DNA of 64,000 nt from 66-474 sp051962095 (lineage in GTDB: Bacteria; Pseudomonadota; Gammaproteobacteria; Xanthomonadales; Rhodanobacteraceae), in NCBI GenBank assembly GCA_051962095.1, contig JBQCCP010000059.1, forward strand, positions 23,872-87,871, in the 5' to 3' direction. The position numbers and the translations under genes were made by a program. The notes beneath the pieces were generated by a model. The model was not told the origin of the DNA. It ran no database searches and saw nothing but the letters and a program-made list of their open reading frames with translations. Of the stretch, positions 9,697 through 17,180 are shown piece by piece (positions within the stretch are counted from its first letter, which is position 1; every line of letters begins with the position of its first letter).

Positions 9697-10361
9697 TGCT
9701 CGAATGCGTCGAAATCCAATCCGCGCCGAATCCGCGCCACGCCGTCATCTGGCTGCACGGGCTCGGCGCCGACGGGCATGATTTCAAGCCGATCGTGCCG
9801 CAACTGCTGCGACCGGAATGGCCGGCGTTGCGCTTCGTGTTCCCGCACGCGCCGGTGCGGCCGATCACCTTGAACAACGGTCTGCCGATGCGGGCGTGGT
9901 ACGACATCGCGGGTTTCGATCTGGCGCAGCGACAGGACGAACCCGGGATTCGCACGTCGATCGGCGCGGTTGACGCGTTGGTCGCGCGCGAAGTCGAGCG
10001 CGGCGTGCCGGTTTCCAACATCGTACTGACGGGGTTCTCGCAGGGCGGCGCGGTCGCGCTGGCGGCAGGGCTGCGTCACGCGCAAAAACTTGCCGGCATC
10101 GTCGCGTTGTCCACGTATCTCCCGATCGCCGACCGCACCACGGCCGAACGCCACGTCGCGAACGCGGCCACGCCGATCTTCATGGCGCACGGCGCGTTCG
10201 ACCCAGTGGTGCCGCAGGTGCTGGGCGAACGCTCGCGTGACCAGTTGCGAGCGTGGGGTTGCTCCGTCGAGTGGCACAGCTATCCGATGGCGCACCAGGT
10301 CTGTCCGCCCGAGATCGAGGACCTCGCGGTGTTCCTCACTGCCGTCTTCGGGAAAGCCTGA
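9696..10361 (+). CDS. Carboxylesterase / lysophospholipase-type alpha/beta-hydrolase
   Basis: This 221-residue cytoplasmic esterase is of the phospholipase/carboxylesterase family (EstB and acyl-protein-thioesterase-like). The oxyanion strand is VIWLHGLGADGHDF. The triad is Ser115 in GFSQGG, Asp169 in AFDPVVP and His200 in MAHQV. Length and motifs match the family closely. It overlaps the upstream prolyl oligopeptidase stop by one base. Natural substrates are unknown, and small esters or acyl groups are typical. An intergenic repeat begins 25 bp downstream. Confidence 0.92.
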   Translation: MLECVEIQSAPNPRHAVIWLHGLGADGHDFKPIVPQLLRPEWPALRFVFPHAPVRPITLNNGLPMRAWYDIAGFDLAQRQDEPGIRTSIGAVDALVAREVERGVPVSNIVLTGFSQGGAVALAAGLRHAQKLAGIVALSTYLPIADRTTAERHVANAATPIFMAHGAFDPVVPQVLGERSRDQLRAWGCSVEWHSYPMAHQVCPPEIEDLAVFLTAVFGKA

Positions 10362-10385
10362 CCGATGTCCCGCGCGCCGCGCGGA

Positions 10386-10494
10386 GTTGCTGTGGTGGAA
10401 AGTCAGGCCAGGGAAGGCCGTTCTGGACCCTCACGACTTGGAAAGGTCATGGTTGCCAATCGATCCAACATTGCCGCGATCACGGACGATCGCA
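10386..10494. repeat. Dispersed paired-hairpin element, copy A
   Basis: The head reads GCTGTGGTGGAAAGTCAGGCC and contains the small palindrome GGCCAGGGAAGGCC at 10406-10419. The tail is GATCACGGACGATC at 10478-10491. Head and tail match copies near 14.2, 22.2 and 62.1 kb. The element runs into the likely start of the sensor kinase gene. Confidence 0.75.
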
Positions 10495-11507
10495 CAAACA
10501 GTGTGCTGCCGGATTTCTGTTCACTGGCGTCGGTGTTCACCTTGGTGGTGGTGGCGGAACTGGGGGTGGTGATCGACGCCTTGGCGCCGGACGCGCGGAT
10601 GAGTTGGCGCGGCTTCTCGACCGCCACGTTGTTCGTGGTGTGGCTGGCGCTGCTCGCGTCGTTGCTGCTGTGCCGGCTGACGCCGCTGCTGCTGCGCTGG
10701 CCGCGCACGGCCGCCTGGCCGCTGGCATGGTGCGCGCTGGTCGCGCTGGTGGCGGCGGCGAGCGCGCTGATCGCGTGGCTGGACCGCGCGCTCGGCACGG
10801 GCCTCACGCCCGCTTCCGGACTGCGCTTCGTAGTCGGCAACACAGTGCTGGCGGCATTGCTCGGCGCCGCGTTGCTGCGGTACTTCTACGTGCTGGCGGA
10901 ATGGCGCGCGCGGCTGGCCGCGGTGGCGCGCGCGCAGTTCGACGCGCTGCAGGCGCGCATTCGTCCGCACTTCCTGTACAACAGCATGAACACCGTCGCC
11001 GCCTTGGTGCGCGTCGATCCCGACGCCGCCGAACGCACGGTGGAAGACCTGAGCGAATTGTTCCGCGCGTCGCTCGGTACATCCGCCAAGCCCAGCACGC
11101 TGGGCGCGGAACTCGCTCTGATCGACCGCTACCTCGCGATCGAACAACTGCGCCTCGGCGACCGCCTCAAGGTCGAACGCGATCTCGACGCTTTGCCGAT
11201 GGACATGGAAATGCCCGCGTTGCTGCTGCAGCCGCTGGTCGAGAACGCTGTCTATCACGGCATCCAGCCGAGGCGGGAGGGCGGCACGTTGCGGATCGCC
11301 GGCCATCGCGTCGTCGGCGGCATCGAAATCGAAATCGCGAATCCGTTGCCCGACATGGCTTCGACGCCTCGCAACGGGCACGGGCTCGACAACGTGCGCC
11401 GTCGCATCGCCTATCACTTCGGCGAACACGGCAGGCTGGAAACACGCAGCGAGAATGGCGCGTTCCGGGTCAGCGTGAGGTTGCCTGATGCGCATCCTGA
11501 TCGCTGA
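10449..11507 (+). CDS. LytS/AlgZ-type sensor histidine kinase
   Basis: This membrane histidine kinase has four hydrophobic segments in its first 150 residues. A His_kinase domain follows with the phosphoacceptor His174 in IRPHFLYNSMN, then a HATPase domain (LVENAVYHGI, GLDNVRRRI). This is the PF06580 type that partners LytTR regulators. The partner gene overlaps the end of this one by 20 bp. The start is uncertain: ATG 10449 gives 352 residues, but the first 18 codons lie inside a dispersed repeat. A GTG at 10503 just before LPDFC, a motif near the N-terminus of Xanthomonadales homologues, is an alternative. The input signal is unknown. Confidence 0.88.
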   Translation: MVANRSNIAAITDDRTNSVLPDFCSLASVFTLVVVAELGVVIDALAPDARMSWRGFSTATLFVVWLALLASLLLCRLTPLLLRWPRTAAWPLAWCALVALVAAASALIAWLDRALGTGLTPASGLRFVVGNTVLAALLGAALLRYFYVLAEWRARLAAVARAQFDALQARIRPHFLYNSMNTVAALVRVDPDAAERTVEDLSELFRASLGTSAKPSTLGAELALIDRYLAIEQLRLGDRLKVERDLDALPMDMEMPALLLQPLVENAVYHGIQPRREGGTLRIAGHRVVGGIEIEIANPLPDMASTPRNGHGLDNVRRRIAYHFGEHGRLETRSENGAFRVSVRLPDAHPDR

Positions 11508-12192
11508 CGACGAACCGCTTGCGCGCGCGCGGCTGGCCGCGCTGTTGCGCGACTGCGACGGCGCCGACATTGTCGCCAGCGTTGGCGACGGCGAAGCGGC
11601 GCTCGAGGCCTGCGCGCGGCTCCGGCCCGACCTGCTGCTGCTGGACATTGCGATGCCGGGGCTCGATGGCATCGGCGTGGCGCGCCGGCTGGCGGCGCTG
11701 ACTGATCCGCCGCAACTGGTGTTCTGCACCGCCTACGAGCAGCACGCGCTGCAAGCCTACGAACTGCGTGCCGCGGACTATCTTTTGAAACCGGTGCGCA
11801 TCGAACGCCTGCGCGAAGCGCTGACGCGGGCCGAGGCGCTGCAGCGCCGGGCGTCGACGGCGGCCCGGGCGCTGCTGGCGCAGGTGCAGGGCGCGCCGCT
11901 GCGCATTCCGCTGGCCGAAGTCTTGTACCTCAGCGCCGACGACAAATACGTCACCGTGCATCGTGCCGCCGGCGACGTGCTGATCGAGCAATCGTTGAAG
12001 GCGATCGAGGAAGCGATGCCCGAACGTTTCGTGCGCGTGCATCGCGCCTGCCTTGTCCCGGTCGAACGCCTGCTGGGCCTTCGCCGCGACGCCGACGGCA
12101 CCACACGCGCGCTGATCGCAGGCAGCGACGCCGCGCCCGAGATCAGCCGGCGCAATCTTCCGGCGGTGCGCAAGCTGTTGCGCGGTGGGTGA
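11488..12192 (+). CDS. LytTR-family response regulator (AlgR-like)
   Basis: The 234-residue regulator has a receiver domain at residues 1-120 with the acidic pocket Asp7/Asp8, phosphoacceptor Asp53 (LLLLDIAMPG) and the conserved Lys of LLKPV near 102. A LytTR DNA-binding domain follows at about 135-230 (EVLYLSADDKYVTVH, ERFVRVHRACLV). LytTR proteins bind paired direct repeats upstream of targets, often virulence, pilus or polysaccharide genes. It overlaps the sensor kinase gene, so the two form an operon. A palindromic repeat follows and may end transcription. Confidence 0.93.
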   Translation: MRILIADDEPLARARLAALLRDCDGADIVASVGDGEAALEACARLRPDLLLLDIAMPGLDGIGVARRLAALTDPPQLVFCTAYEQHALQAYELRAADYLLKPVRIERLREALTRAEALQRRASTAARALLAQVQGAPLRIPLAEVLYLSADDKYVTVHRAAGDVLIEQSLKAIEEAMPERFVRVHRACLVPVERLLGLRRDADGTTRALIAGSDAAPEISRRNLPAVRKLLRGG

Positions 12193-12230
12193 AGAAAAGC
12201 GGTCCGCGAATGGGCGCGAATGAATTCCGC

Positions 12231-12271
12231 AGGTTGGGCTGCCGCCGACGGCACCTGCGTCAGCCCAACCT
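12231..12271. repeat. GTTGGGCT palindromic repeat, single copy
   Basis: AGGTTGGGCTG (12231-12241) pairs perfectly with CAGCCCAACCT (12261-12271), an 11-bp stem. It lies between the convergent regulator and ampE genes, so it could end both transcripts. A tandem pair of the same family occurs at 33.3 kb. Confidence 0.75.
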
Positions 12272-12294
12272 AACGTTCAACGGAACACTTCGCG

Positions 12295-13167
12295 TCACGC
12301 GACCCAACCCGCCAGCACGATCAGCGCCACCACCGCCAGCCAGACGATCAGCACGCGCAACATCAGGCTGCGCGCGTCGGCGAGTTCGGCGATCGGATCG
12401 TGCGTGTCCAGCGTCAGGCCGTCGCCCGCCTCGATGTCCGCATCCACGCCCGAGCGCGCCACGGCCGCGAGGAAATCCGGGTCGAGTTCCCACATCGATC
12501 GGCTCGGCATCGCATGCCACGCGCGCCAGGCGCCGATCACCGCGTCGAAATTCGAAACCATCGCCATCGCCAGCGTCATCAGGTGAGCGGGAATCCAGTC
12601 CAGTGCCAGTGCGAAGCGGCGCGCCGCGTGGCGGGTGCGCGGATCGACGCGTTCGGGGTCGCTGTTCGCCGTGACCCACGCCAGCCGATAGCCCAGCGCG
12701 CCGGCCGGCCCCAGCAGGAAAAACCAGAACAGCACGCCGAAACGGCGGCGCAACGAAGCGGTGACCGCGGCTTCCACGAGTTCGGCGGCGGTGAACGCGC
12801 GCGGCGCGCCGTCCGGCAGGCTGCGCAGGTTGGCCGCGGCGGCCACCCTCGCGACCGGATTGTCTTCCTTCAGCACCGCCTCGAAATCGCTTTCGAGTTC
12901 GCGCGGGCCGAACGTGTAGAACAGGATCAGCACCGCGAATGCCAGCGCCGCCAGCGCGTAAATCCAGTGCTGGATGAAATGCGCGACCAGCGCGCACGCG
13001 ACCACCGGCAGCACCAGCGCCAGCGCGACGCGGCCGCCGCCCTCGGCGAAATCCAGCGCGTCGAGCCAGGCGCGATACCAGCCGAATTGGCGCAAGCCCG
13101 CGACGTTGCCGGGCCACAGCAGCAGCACCAGCAACACGATCAGCGCGGCGACGAGTTCGACGGCCAT
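12295..13167 (-). CDS. ampE: AmpE-like inner-membrane protein
   Basis: This 290-residue integral membrane protein matches AmpE. It has an N-terminal hydrophobic helix (VELVAALIVLLVLLLWPG) and paired membrane segments near 45-85. Conserved soluble loops contain GPRELESDFEAVL and FGVLFWFFLLGPAGALGYRL, and a C-terminal helix follows. In enterobacteria ampE is cotranscribed with ampD and was linked to beta-lactamase signalling, although its biochemical role is unsettled. No ampD is adjacent here. The same window carries anmK and ampG, other parts of peptidoglycan recycling. It is convergent with the LytTR regulator gene. Confidence 0.8.
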   Translation of the reverse strand: MAVELVAALIVLLVLLLWPGNVAGLRQFGWYRAWLDALDFAEGGGRVALALVLPVVACALVAHFIQHWIYALAALAFAVLILFYTFGPRELESDFEAVLKEDNPVARVAAAANLRSLPDGAPRAFTAAELVEAAVTASLRRRFGVLFWFFLLGPAGALGYRLAWVTANSDPERVDPRTRHAARRFALALDWIPAHLMTLAMAMVSNFDAVIGAWRAWHAMPSRSMWELDPDFLAAVARSGVDADIEAGDGLTLDTHDPIAELADARSLMLRVLIVWLAVVALIVLAGWVA

Positions 13168-13215
13168 TCCATCACGAGGTCATCAACAGCTTCGCGCGGA
13201 TTGTAATGGCGCGAC

Positions 13216-14136
13216 TCAACGAGCGCCCGTCAATTCATCCAGTTCCAAGCCAGCGCGTGCGCGCAACCAATGCTCGATCAGACGATAGGAAATGGACAAA
13301 GGCGTCGACACGCGCAGCGACCCGTCGCGCAAGCCGTCCATGATGTCGCGCGCGGTGAACCAGCGCGCGTCTTCCAGTTCGCCGTCGGCAAGACGGATCT
13401 CGCGCCCGGCGGCGGTCGCGGTGAAACCCAGCATCAGCGAGGCGGGGAACGGCCACGGTTGCGAGGAATGGAAATCGCAGTCGATCACCTCGATGCCGGT
13501 TTCCTCGCGCACTTCGCGCCGCACCGCGTCGGCCAGGGATTCGCCGGGTTCGACGAAGCCGGCCAGCGTGGAATATTGCCGGGGTTTCCAGATGGCCTGG
13601 CGGCCCAGCAGGCAGGCGTCGCCGTGTTCGACGATCACGATGATCGCCGCATCGGTGCGAGGAAAGTGCAGGCGCCCGCAACCCGTGCACGAGGCACGGT
13701 GGCCGCCGTCGATCAATGTGACAGGGGCGCCGCAATAGCTGCAGTGGCGGGTGGCGTCCTGCCAGTTCGCGAGGCCGCGCGCGTAGGCGAACAGGCCGGC
13801 GTCCTGGCGCTCGAGTTCGGCGGCAGCGGTGCGCAGGTCCAGCCATTTCGCTTCGGGAAAAACGGCCTGCGCCACCGGTTCGCGCAAGGCATAAAGCGGC
13901 GCGCAGTCGAGGCAACCCAGGAAATTCGCCGGCGCGTCGGCGGCATGCCCGGCTTGCAGCAGGCGCAAGCGGCCGTCCTGCACCGGCGCGCGGCCCTCGC
14001 TGTCGAACGCGAGCCAGCGTGCGCCGGGCGCCGCACACTGCGCCGCCATCCATGCCGCGTTCGCGCGGTGTTCGCCGCAGCGATCCAGCGGCGTCTCGGC
14101 AAAGGTGTTGAGGCGCGTGCGTTCGGCCGAACTCAC
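13216..14136 (-). CDS. nudC: NAD+ diphosphatase / RNA deNADding Nudix hydrolase NudC
   Basis: This enzyme splits NADH to NMNH and AMP and removes NAD caps from RNA 5' ends. The 306-residue product has an N-terminal NudC domain. A zinc ribbon follows with two CxxC pairs (CSYCG and CTGCG). The Nudix box is GFVEPGESLADAVRREVR followed by EETG. The NudC-specific signature SQPWPFPASLM lies after it. The start is a GTG; no in-frame ATG gives the conserved N-terminus. It lies 48 bp upstream of the ampE start on the same strand, so the two may be cotranscribed. The related decapping enzyme RppH is encoded about 1.5 kb away. Confidence 0.93.
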   Translation of the reverse strand: MSSAERTRLNTFAETPLDRCGEHRANAAWMAAQCAAPGARWLAFDSEGRAPVQDGRLRLLQAGHAADAPANFLGCLDCAPLYALREPVAQAVFPEAKWLDLRTAAAELERQDAGLFAYARGLANWQDATRHCSYCGAPVTLIDGGHRASCTGCGRLHFPRTDAAIIVIVEHGDACLLGRQAIWKPRQYSTLAGFVEPGESLADAVRREVREETGIEVIDCDFHSSQPWPFPASLMLGFTATAAGREIRLADGELEDARWFTARDIMDGLRDGSLRVSTPLSISYRLIEHWLRARAGLELDELTGAR

Positions 14137-14148
14137 GATGAAAGACCG

Positions 14149-14373
14149 ATTCGAAGCCGCTGTGGTGGAAAGTCAGGCCATGGATGGCCGTGCTGGTGTT
14201 CCAAGCCGCGACACGCTGCAGGTGGACAAGAGCTCAATGAAGCAGCGTTCACGGACGAACGCAAGACCAATGTCGTGAAGAGTCAGACCATGGACGGTCG
14301 TTCCGTTGCTTTCGGCGCTAAAGCGCTGCAGGCGAACGGCGCGCTCAACGAAGCTGCGTTCATGGACGAACGC
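14149..14373. repeat. Dispersed paired-hairpin element, copy B (doubled)
   Basis: The order is head 1 (GGCCATGGATGGCC, 14176-14189), tail 1 (GTTCACGGACGAAC, 14247-14260), head 2 (GACCATGGACGGTC, 14286-14299) and tail 2 (GTTCATGGACGAAC, 14358-14371). Head 2 keeps its stem by compensatory changes relative to head 1. It fills the gap between the nudC start and the erpA stop. Confidence 0.75.
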
Positions 14374-14377
14374 GCCA

Positions 14378-14731
14378 CTATGCCGTGAAGGAGCTGCCGC
14401 ACCCGCAGGTGGTCTTCGCGTTCGGGTTGTGGATCACGAACTGCGCGCCCGAAAGTTCCTCGACGTAGTCCACTTCCGCGCCTTCGAGATACTGCATGCT
14501 CAACGGATCGACCAGCAGCTCGACGCCGCCGCGGTCGAACACGAAATCGTCCTCGGCGCGCGCCTCGTCGAAACTGAAACCGTACTGGAAGCCCGAACAG
14601 CCGCCGCCCTCAATGAAGACGCGCAGCTTCAGTTCGGACTTGCCTTCCTCGGCAATCAGTTCACGCACGCGCGCGAGCGCGGCGTCTGAAATCTTCAAGG
14701 CAGGTTCCGGAATGACGGAAATGGTATTCAT
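14378..14731 (-). CDS. erpA: Iron-sulfur cluster insertion protein ErpA
   Basis: This A-type carrier delivers Fe-S clusters to apo-proteins, notably the isoprenoid enzymes IspG and IspH. The 117-residue product has the family's three cysteines: one in GGGCSGFQY and two in the C-terminal CGCGSSF. The start Met (MNTISVIPEP) has GAGG upstream; the longer frame is read-through of the gap. It is preceded on the same strand by the DUF6776 gene with 43 bp between, which suggests an operon. A copy of the dispersed repeat ends just before its stop. Confidence 0.95.
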   Translation of the reverse strand: MNTISVIPEPALKISDAALARVRELIAEEGKSELKLRVFIEGGGCSGFQYGFSFDEARAEDDFVFDRGGVELLVDPLSMQYLEGAEVDYVEELSGAQFVIHNPNAKTTCGCGSSFTA

Positions 14732-14774
14732 GGCGGCACCTCGCCAGCCATGATGGAGGCGGCTCGACGGGCGA

Positions 14775-15500
14775 TCAAGGCGTGCCGCGCTGGCCGGCGA
14801 TCGCCTCGCTCCAGTCCAGCTTGCGGATAATCGCGGCGCCACCCTTGGGATTCAGGGTAACGACCACGCGGTTGGGCACGAATCCCTTGGGCAGCACGAA
14901 CGAACCGCGTACCTGCTGGAAGAACTTGAAGGCGAACGGCACGCCATCCCTGGCGGCCGATCCGGCCAGTTCCGCCCAGTTCAGCGTCGCGAGCTTGCCG
15001 CCGCGCACGCCTTCGATCGCGAGCGTGAGCGTGCCGCGCGCCGCGTCGGCGTTTTCGGCGGTATTGATCAGCGTGGCCACGAAGTTCCAGGCGTCGGTGC
15101 CGGGCACCCGCGTCACCGCGATGCCATGCACGCCCAGCCCGGAACGGTCGCTGTCGATGCCGATCAGCTTGCTGTAGAACGCCTGTTCCTGCTTCAGTTT
15201 CTGCAATTCGTCGTCGCGCGCCGCGAGCGATTGCTTGAGCGCGTCCAACGCGGTGGACGTGGTTTGCTGCTGTTGCTGGAGGCTCTGGACCTGGTCCTGC
15301 AGCGCCGTGTTCTGACCGGTCAGCCGGCGCGCGCGCGCCTCCAGTCCATTTGGAAGGCCGAAACCGCGTCCGACCGCGACGCCCAGCACGAACACCGCCG
15401 CGACGCAGAGTGTCCAAAACGCGCCGCGCATCCAGCGCTGGCGCTGCGGCGGCAGCGCGCGATACTGGTCCAGCCAGTGATGGAAGATGGTCGAAGCCAT
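14775..15500 (-). CDS. DUF6776-type single-pass membrane protein
   Basis: The 241-residue protein has one membrane helix at about residues 26-48 (GAFWTLCVAAVFVLGVAVGRG). A periplasmic coiled coil rich in Gln follows at about 55-110, then a beta-rich domain to the end (GLGVHGIAVTRVPGTDAWNF, VVVTLNPKGG). This matches a family of unknown function common next to erpA in Xanthomonadales. The topology resembles division or envelope scaffold proteins, but no catalytic motif is visible. It is probably cotranscribed with erpA. The function is unknown. Confidence 0.7.
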   Translation of the reverse strand: MASTIFHHWLDQYRALPPQRQRWMRGAFWTLCVAAVFVLGVAVGRGFGLPNGLEARARRLTGQNTALQDQVQSLQQQQQTTSTALDALKQSLAARDDELQKLKQEQAFYSKLIGIDSDRSGLGVHGIAVTRVPGTDAWNFVATLINTAENADAARGTLTLAIEGVRGGKLATLNWAELAGSAARDGVPFAFKFFQQVRGSFVLPKGFVPNRVVVTLNPKGGAAIIRKLDWSEAIAGQRGTP

Positions 15501-15654
15501 GCCGATCCGTAAAACAATCCGCCGCTTATAGCCAGCCGCCGCGCCTCGCGCAACCCGGCGGCCGAAGCCCGCGCGGGCGGCGTGGCCGCGCAGGCCGATC
15601 CACTATGACCGCGCCAACTTGCCTCGCGTTCTCCGGCTGTGCTTGAATCGACCC

Positions 15655-16170
15655 ATGATCGACGTGGACGGCTACCGGCTGAACGTGGGCATCGTGTTGC
15701 TGAACGCGCGCGGTCAGGTGTTCTGGGCGCGGCGGGTGCAGCGCGACGGCTGGCAGTTCCCGCAAGGTGGCATGAACACCGACGAGACGCCCGACGAGGC
15801 GATGTACCGCGAGCTGGCGGAGGAAACCGGCCTGCGCGCGGAACAGGTCGAGGTGCTGGGTTCCACACACGGCTGGCTGCGCTACCGGCTGCCGCCGCGT
15901 TACGTGCGGCGCGGCCGCCACCCGACCTGCATCGGCCAGAAGCAGGTGTGGTTCCTGCTCAGAATGCTGGACGAAGACTCGGCATTCCGGCTGGATGCCC
16001 ACGCCAGCCCCGAGTTCGACGTGTGGCGCTGGGTCGATTTCTGGTATCCCGCCGAGCACGTGGTCGATTTCAAGCGCGAGGTCTATCGGCGCGCGCTGCG
16101 CTATTTCGCGCCGCTGGTCGAGGCGGCCTGTTCCGTCGAGGTCGGAGTGGAACTTCGCAAAGCTACTTGA
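15655..16170 (+). CDS. rppH: RNA pyrophosphohydrolase RppH
   Basis: RppH removes pyrophosphate from triphosphorylated mRNA 5' ends and so triggers RNase E decay. The 171-residue product has MIDVDGYRLNVGIVL at its start, GWQFPQGG, the Nudix helix starting MNTDETPDEAMYRELAEETG, and the C-terminal FKREVYRRALRYF, all typical of RppH. I chose the internal ATG because the family begins with MID(x)GYR. Its stop codon lies inside the presumed bfd promoter and Fur box. Confidence 0.95.
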   Translation: MIDVDGYRLNVGIVLLNARGQVFWARRVQRDGWQFPQGGMNTDETPDEAMYRELAEETGLRAEQVEVLGSTHGWLRYRLPPRYVRRGRHPTCIGQKQVWFLLRMLDEDSAFRLDAHASPEFDVWRWVDFWYPAEHVVDFKREVYRRALRYFAPLVEAACSVEVGVELRKAT

Positions 16171-16195
16171 CAATCATTCGCATTCGCGTTCAAAT
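16167..16195 (+). promoter_or_regulatory. Probable Fur-regulated bfd promoter
   Basis: TTGACA (16167-16172) and TCAAAT (16190-16195) are spaced by 17 bp, a good sigma-70 layout. TGACAATCATTCGCA (16168-16182) matches 11 of 14 fixed positions of the Fur 7-1-7 core TGATAATNATTATCA and covers the -35 box. The bfd start codon is 34 bp downstream. Iron-bound Fur would block this promoter. Confidence 0.55.
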
Positions 16196-16228
16196 GGCGC
16201 CCGTCGAGCCCTCAACCTCGAAAAGCGC

Positions 16229-16429
16229 ATGTACGTCTGCGTCTGCCAAGCCGTTTCCGACCATGACATCCGCCGCGCCGTCGCGCGTGGCGCGCACTCG
16301 TTCGAGGACGTGCAGGCGCAGACCGGTTGCGCCACCTGCTGCGGCTGCTGCGAAGGCGAAGCGCGCGAACTGGTGGAGACCGCGGTCGAGTCCGAACGCC
16401 GAGCCGCCGCCCTGCCCGTCGCTGCATAG
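16229..16429 (+). CDS. bfd: Bacterioferritin-associated ferredoxin
   Basis: Bfd is a small [2Fe-2S] ferredoxin that reduces ferric iron in bacterioferritin so it can be released. The 66-residue product carries the four ligands of the BFD fold in the pattern CVC (Cys4, Cys6) and later cysteines in TGCATCCGCC. The extra Cys residues in that cluster are common in the family. It lies 175 bp before bfr on the same strand. The preceding promoter region has a Fur-like box. Confidence 0.93.
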   Translation: MYVCVCQAVSDHDIRRAVARGAHSFEDVQAQTGCATCCGCCEGEARELVETAVESERRAAALPVAA

Positions 16430-16604
16430 AAGTGCGATCATCCTTGGTCACTGCGTCGCTGTAACGCCCCTTCCTTTCCAGCCTTTCGGCAATCGACATC
16501 AGAACGCCCTTCCCTGGGCTGACTTTCACGACAGCCGCGTGTGGCCGTCGGCGGTATAGTCGGGCATCGCGTGCGCGGCGCGCGTCCCGCTGAAGGAGTC
16601 CGGC

Positions 16605-17075
16605 ATGAAAGGCGACGCCAAGGTCATCGAGCACCTCAACAAGGTGTTGGGCAACGAGCTGATCGCGATCAACCAGTACTTCCTGCATTACCGGATGTAC
16701 GACAACTGGGGCTACAAAGAACTGGCCGAACACGAGCGCACCGAATCGATCGACGAGATGAAACACGCCGACCGGTTGATCGAGCGCATCCTGTTCCTGG
16801 AAGGCCTGCCCAACCTCCAGAAGCTCGGCAAGCTGTTGATCGGGCAGACGCCGAAAGAATGCATCGAATGCGACCTCAAGCTGGAACGCACCGCGCTACC
16901 CGACCTGCAGGTCGCGATCGCCTACTGCGAACAGACCGGCGACTACGTCAGCCGCCAGCTGTTCGGCGATATCATGCACTCCGAGGAAGAACACATCGAC
17001 TGGCTGGAAACGCAGCTCGGGTTGATCGCGCAGGTTGGATTGGAGAATTACCTGCAGACGCATATTCGCAGCTAG
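16605..17075 (+). CDS. bfr: Bacterioferritin
   Basis: This 156-residue heme-containing ferritin forms 24-meric iron stores. All ferroxidase ligands are present: Glu18, Glu51, His54, Glu94, Glu127 and His130. The heme-binding Met52 (EMKHAD) is also present. Length is exactly typical. The ATG is preceded by AAGGAG. It follows bfd. A TATAGT hexamer at 16554-16559 could be its own -10 element, though no matching -35 is clear. A palindromic repeat follows and separates it from the convergent kinase gene. Confidence 0.96.
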   Translation: MKGDAKVIEHLNKVLGNELIAINQYFLHYRMYDNWGYKELAEHERTESIDEMKHADRLIERILFLEGLPNLQKLGKLLIGQTPKECIECDLKLERTALPDLQVAIAYCEQTGDYVSRQLFGDIMHSEEEHIDWLETQLGLIAQVGLENYLQTHIRS

Positions 17076-17087
17076 ATCGTTCGGAGC

Positions 17088-17160
17088 GCGTAGGACGGGA
17101 GTAGCGCAGCGCATCCCGTCGATCGGTGCCTCAACCGTCGGGTTGTCACCGCCCTACAGA
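17088..17160. repeat. GTAG-type palindromic repeat, first copy
   Basis: CGTAGGACGGG near 17089 pairs imperfectly with CCGCCCTAC ending at 17157. An internal GGGA...TCCC stem and GTCGGGTTGTCACC match the copy at 49.8 kb. It sits between the convergent bfr and hybrid kinase genes. Confidence 0.65.
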
Positions 17161-17180
17161 AGCGCGCACGTTGGCGCTGC

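Noticed and set aside
10365..10448. Earlier start of the LytS-type kinase
   Set aside because: The extra 28 codons are encoded by the dispersed repeat head and read MSRAPRGVAVVESQARE, unlike kinase N-termini.
12400..13206. Plus-strand frame opposite ampE
   Set aside because: Antisense to conserved membrane segments; composition dominated by Arg, Gln and Ala; no start signal.
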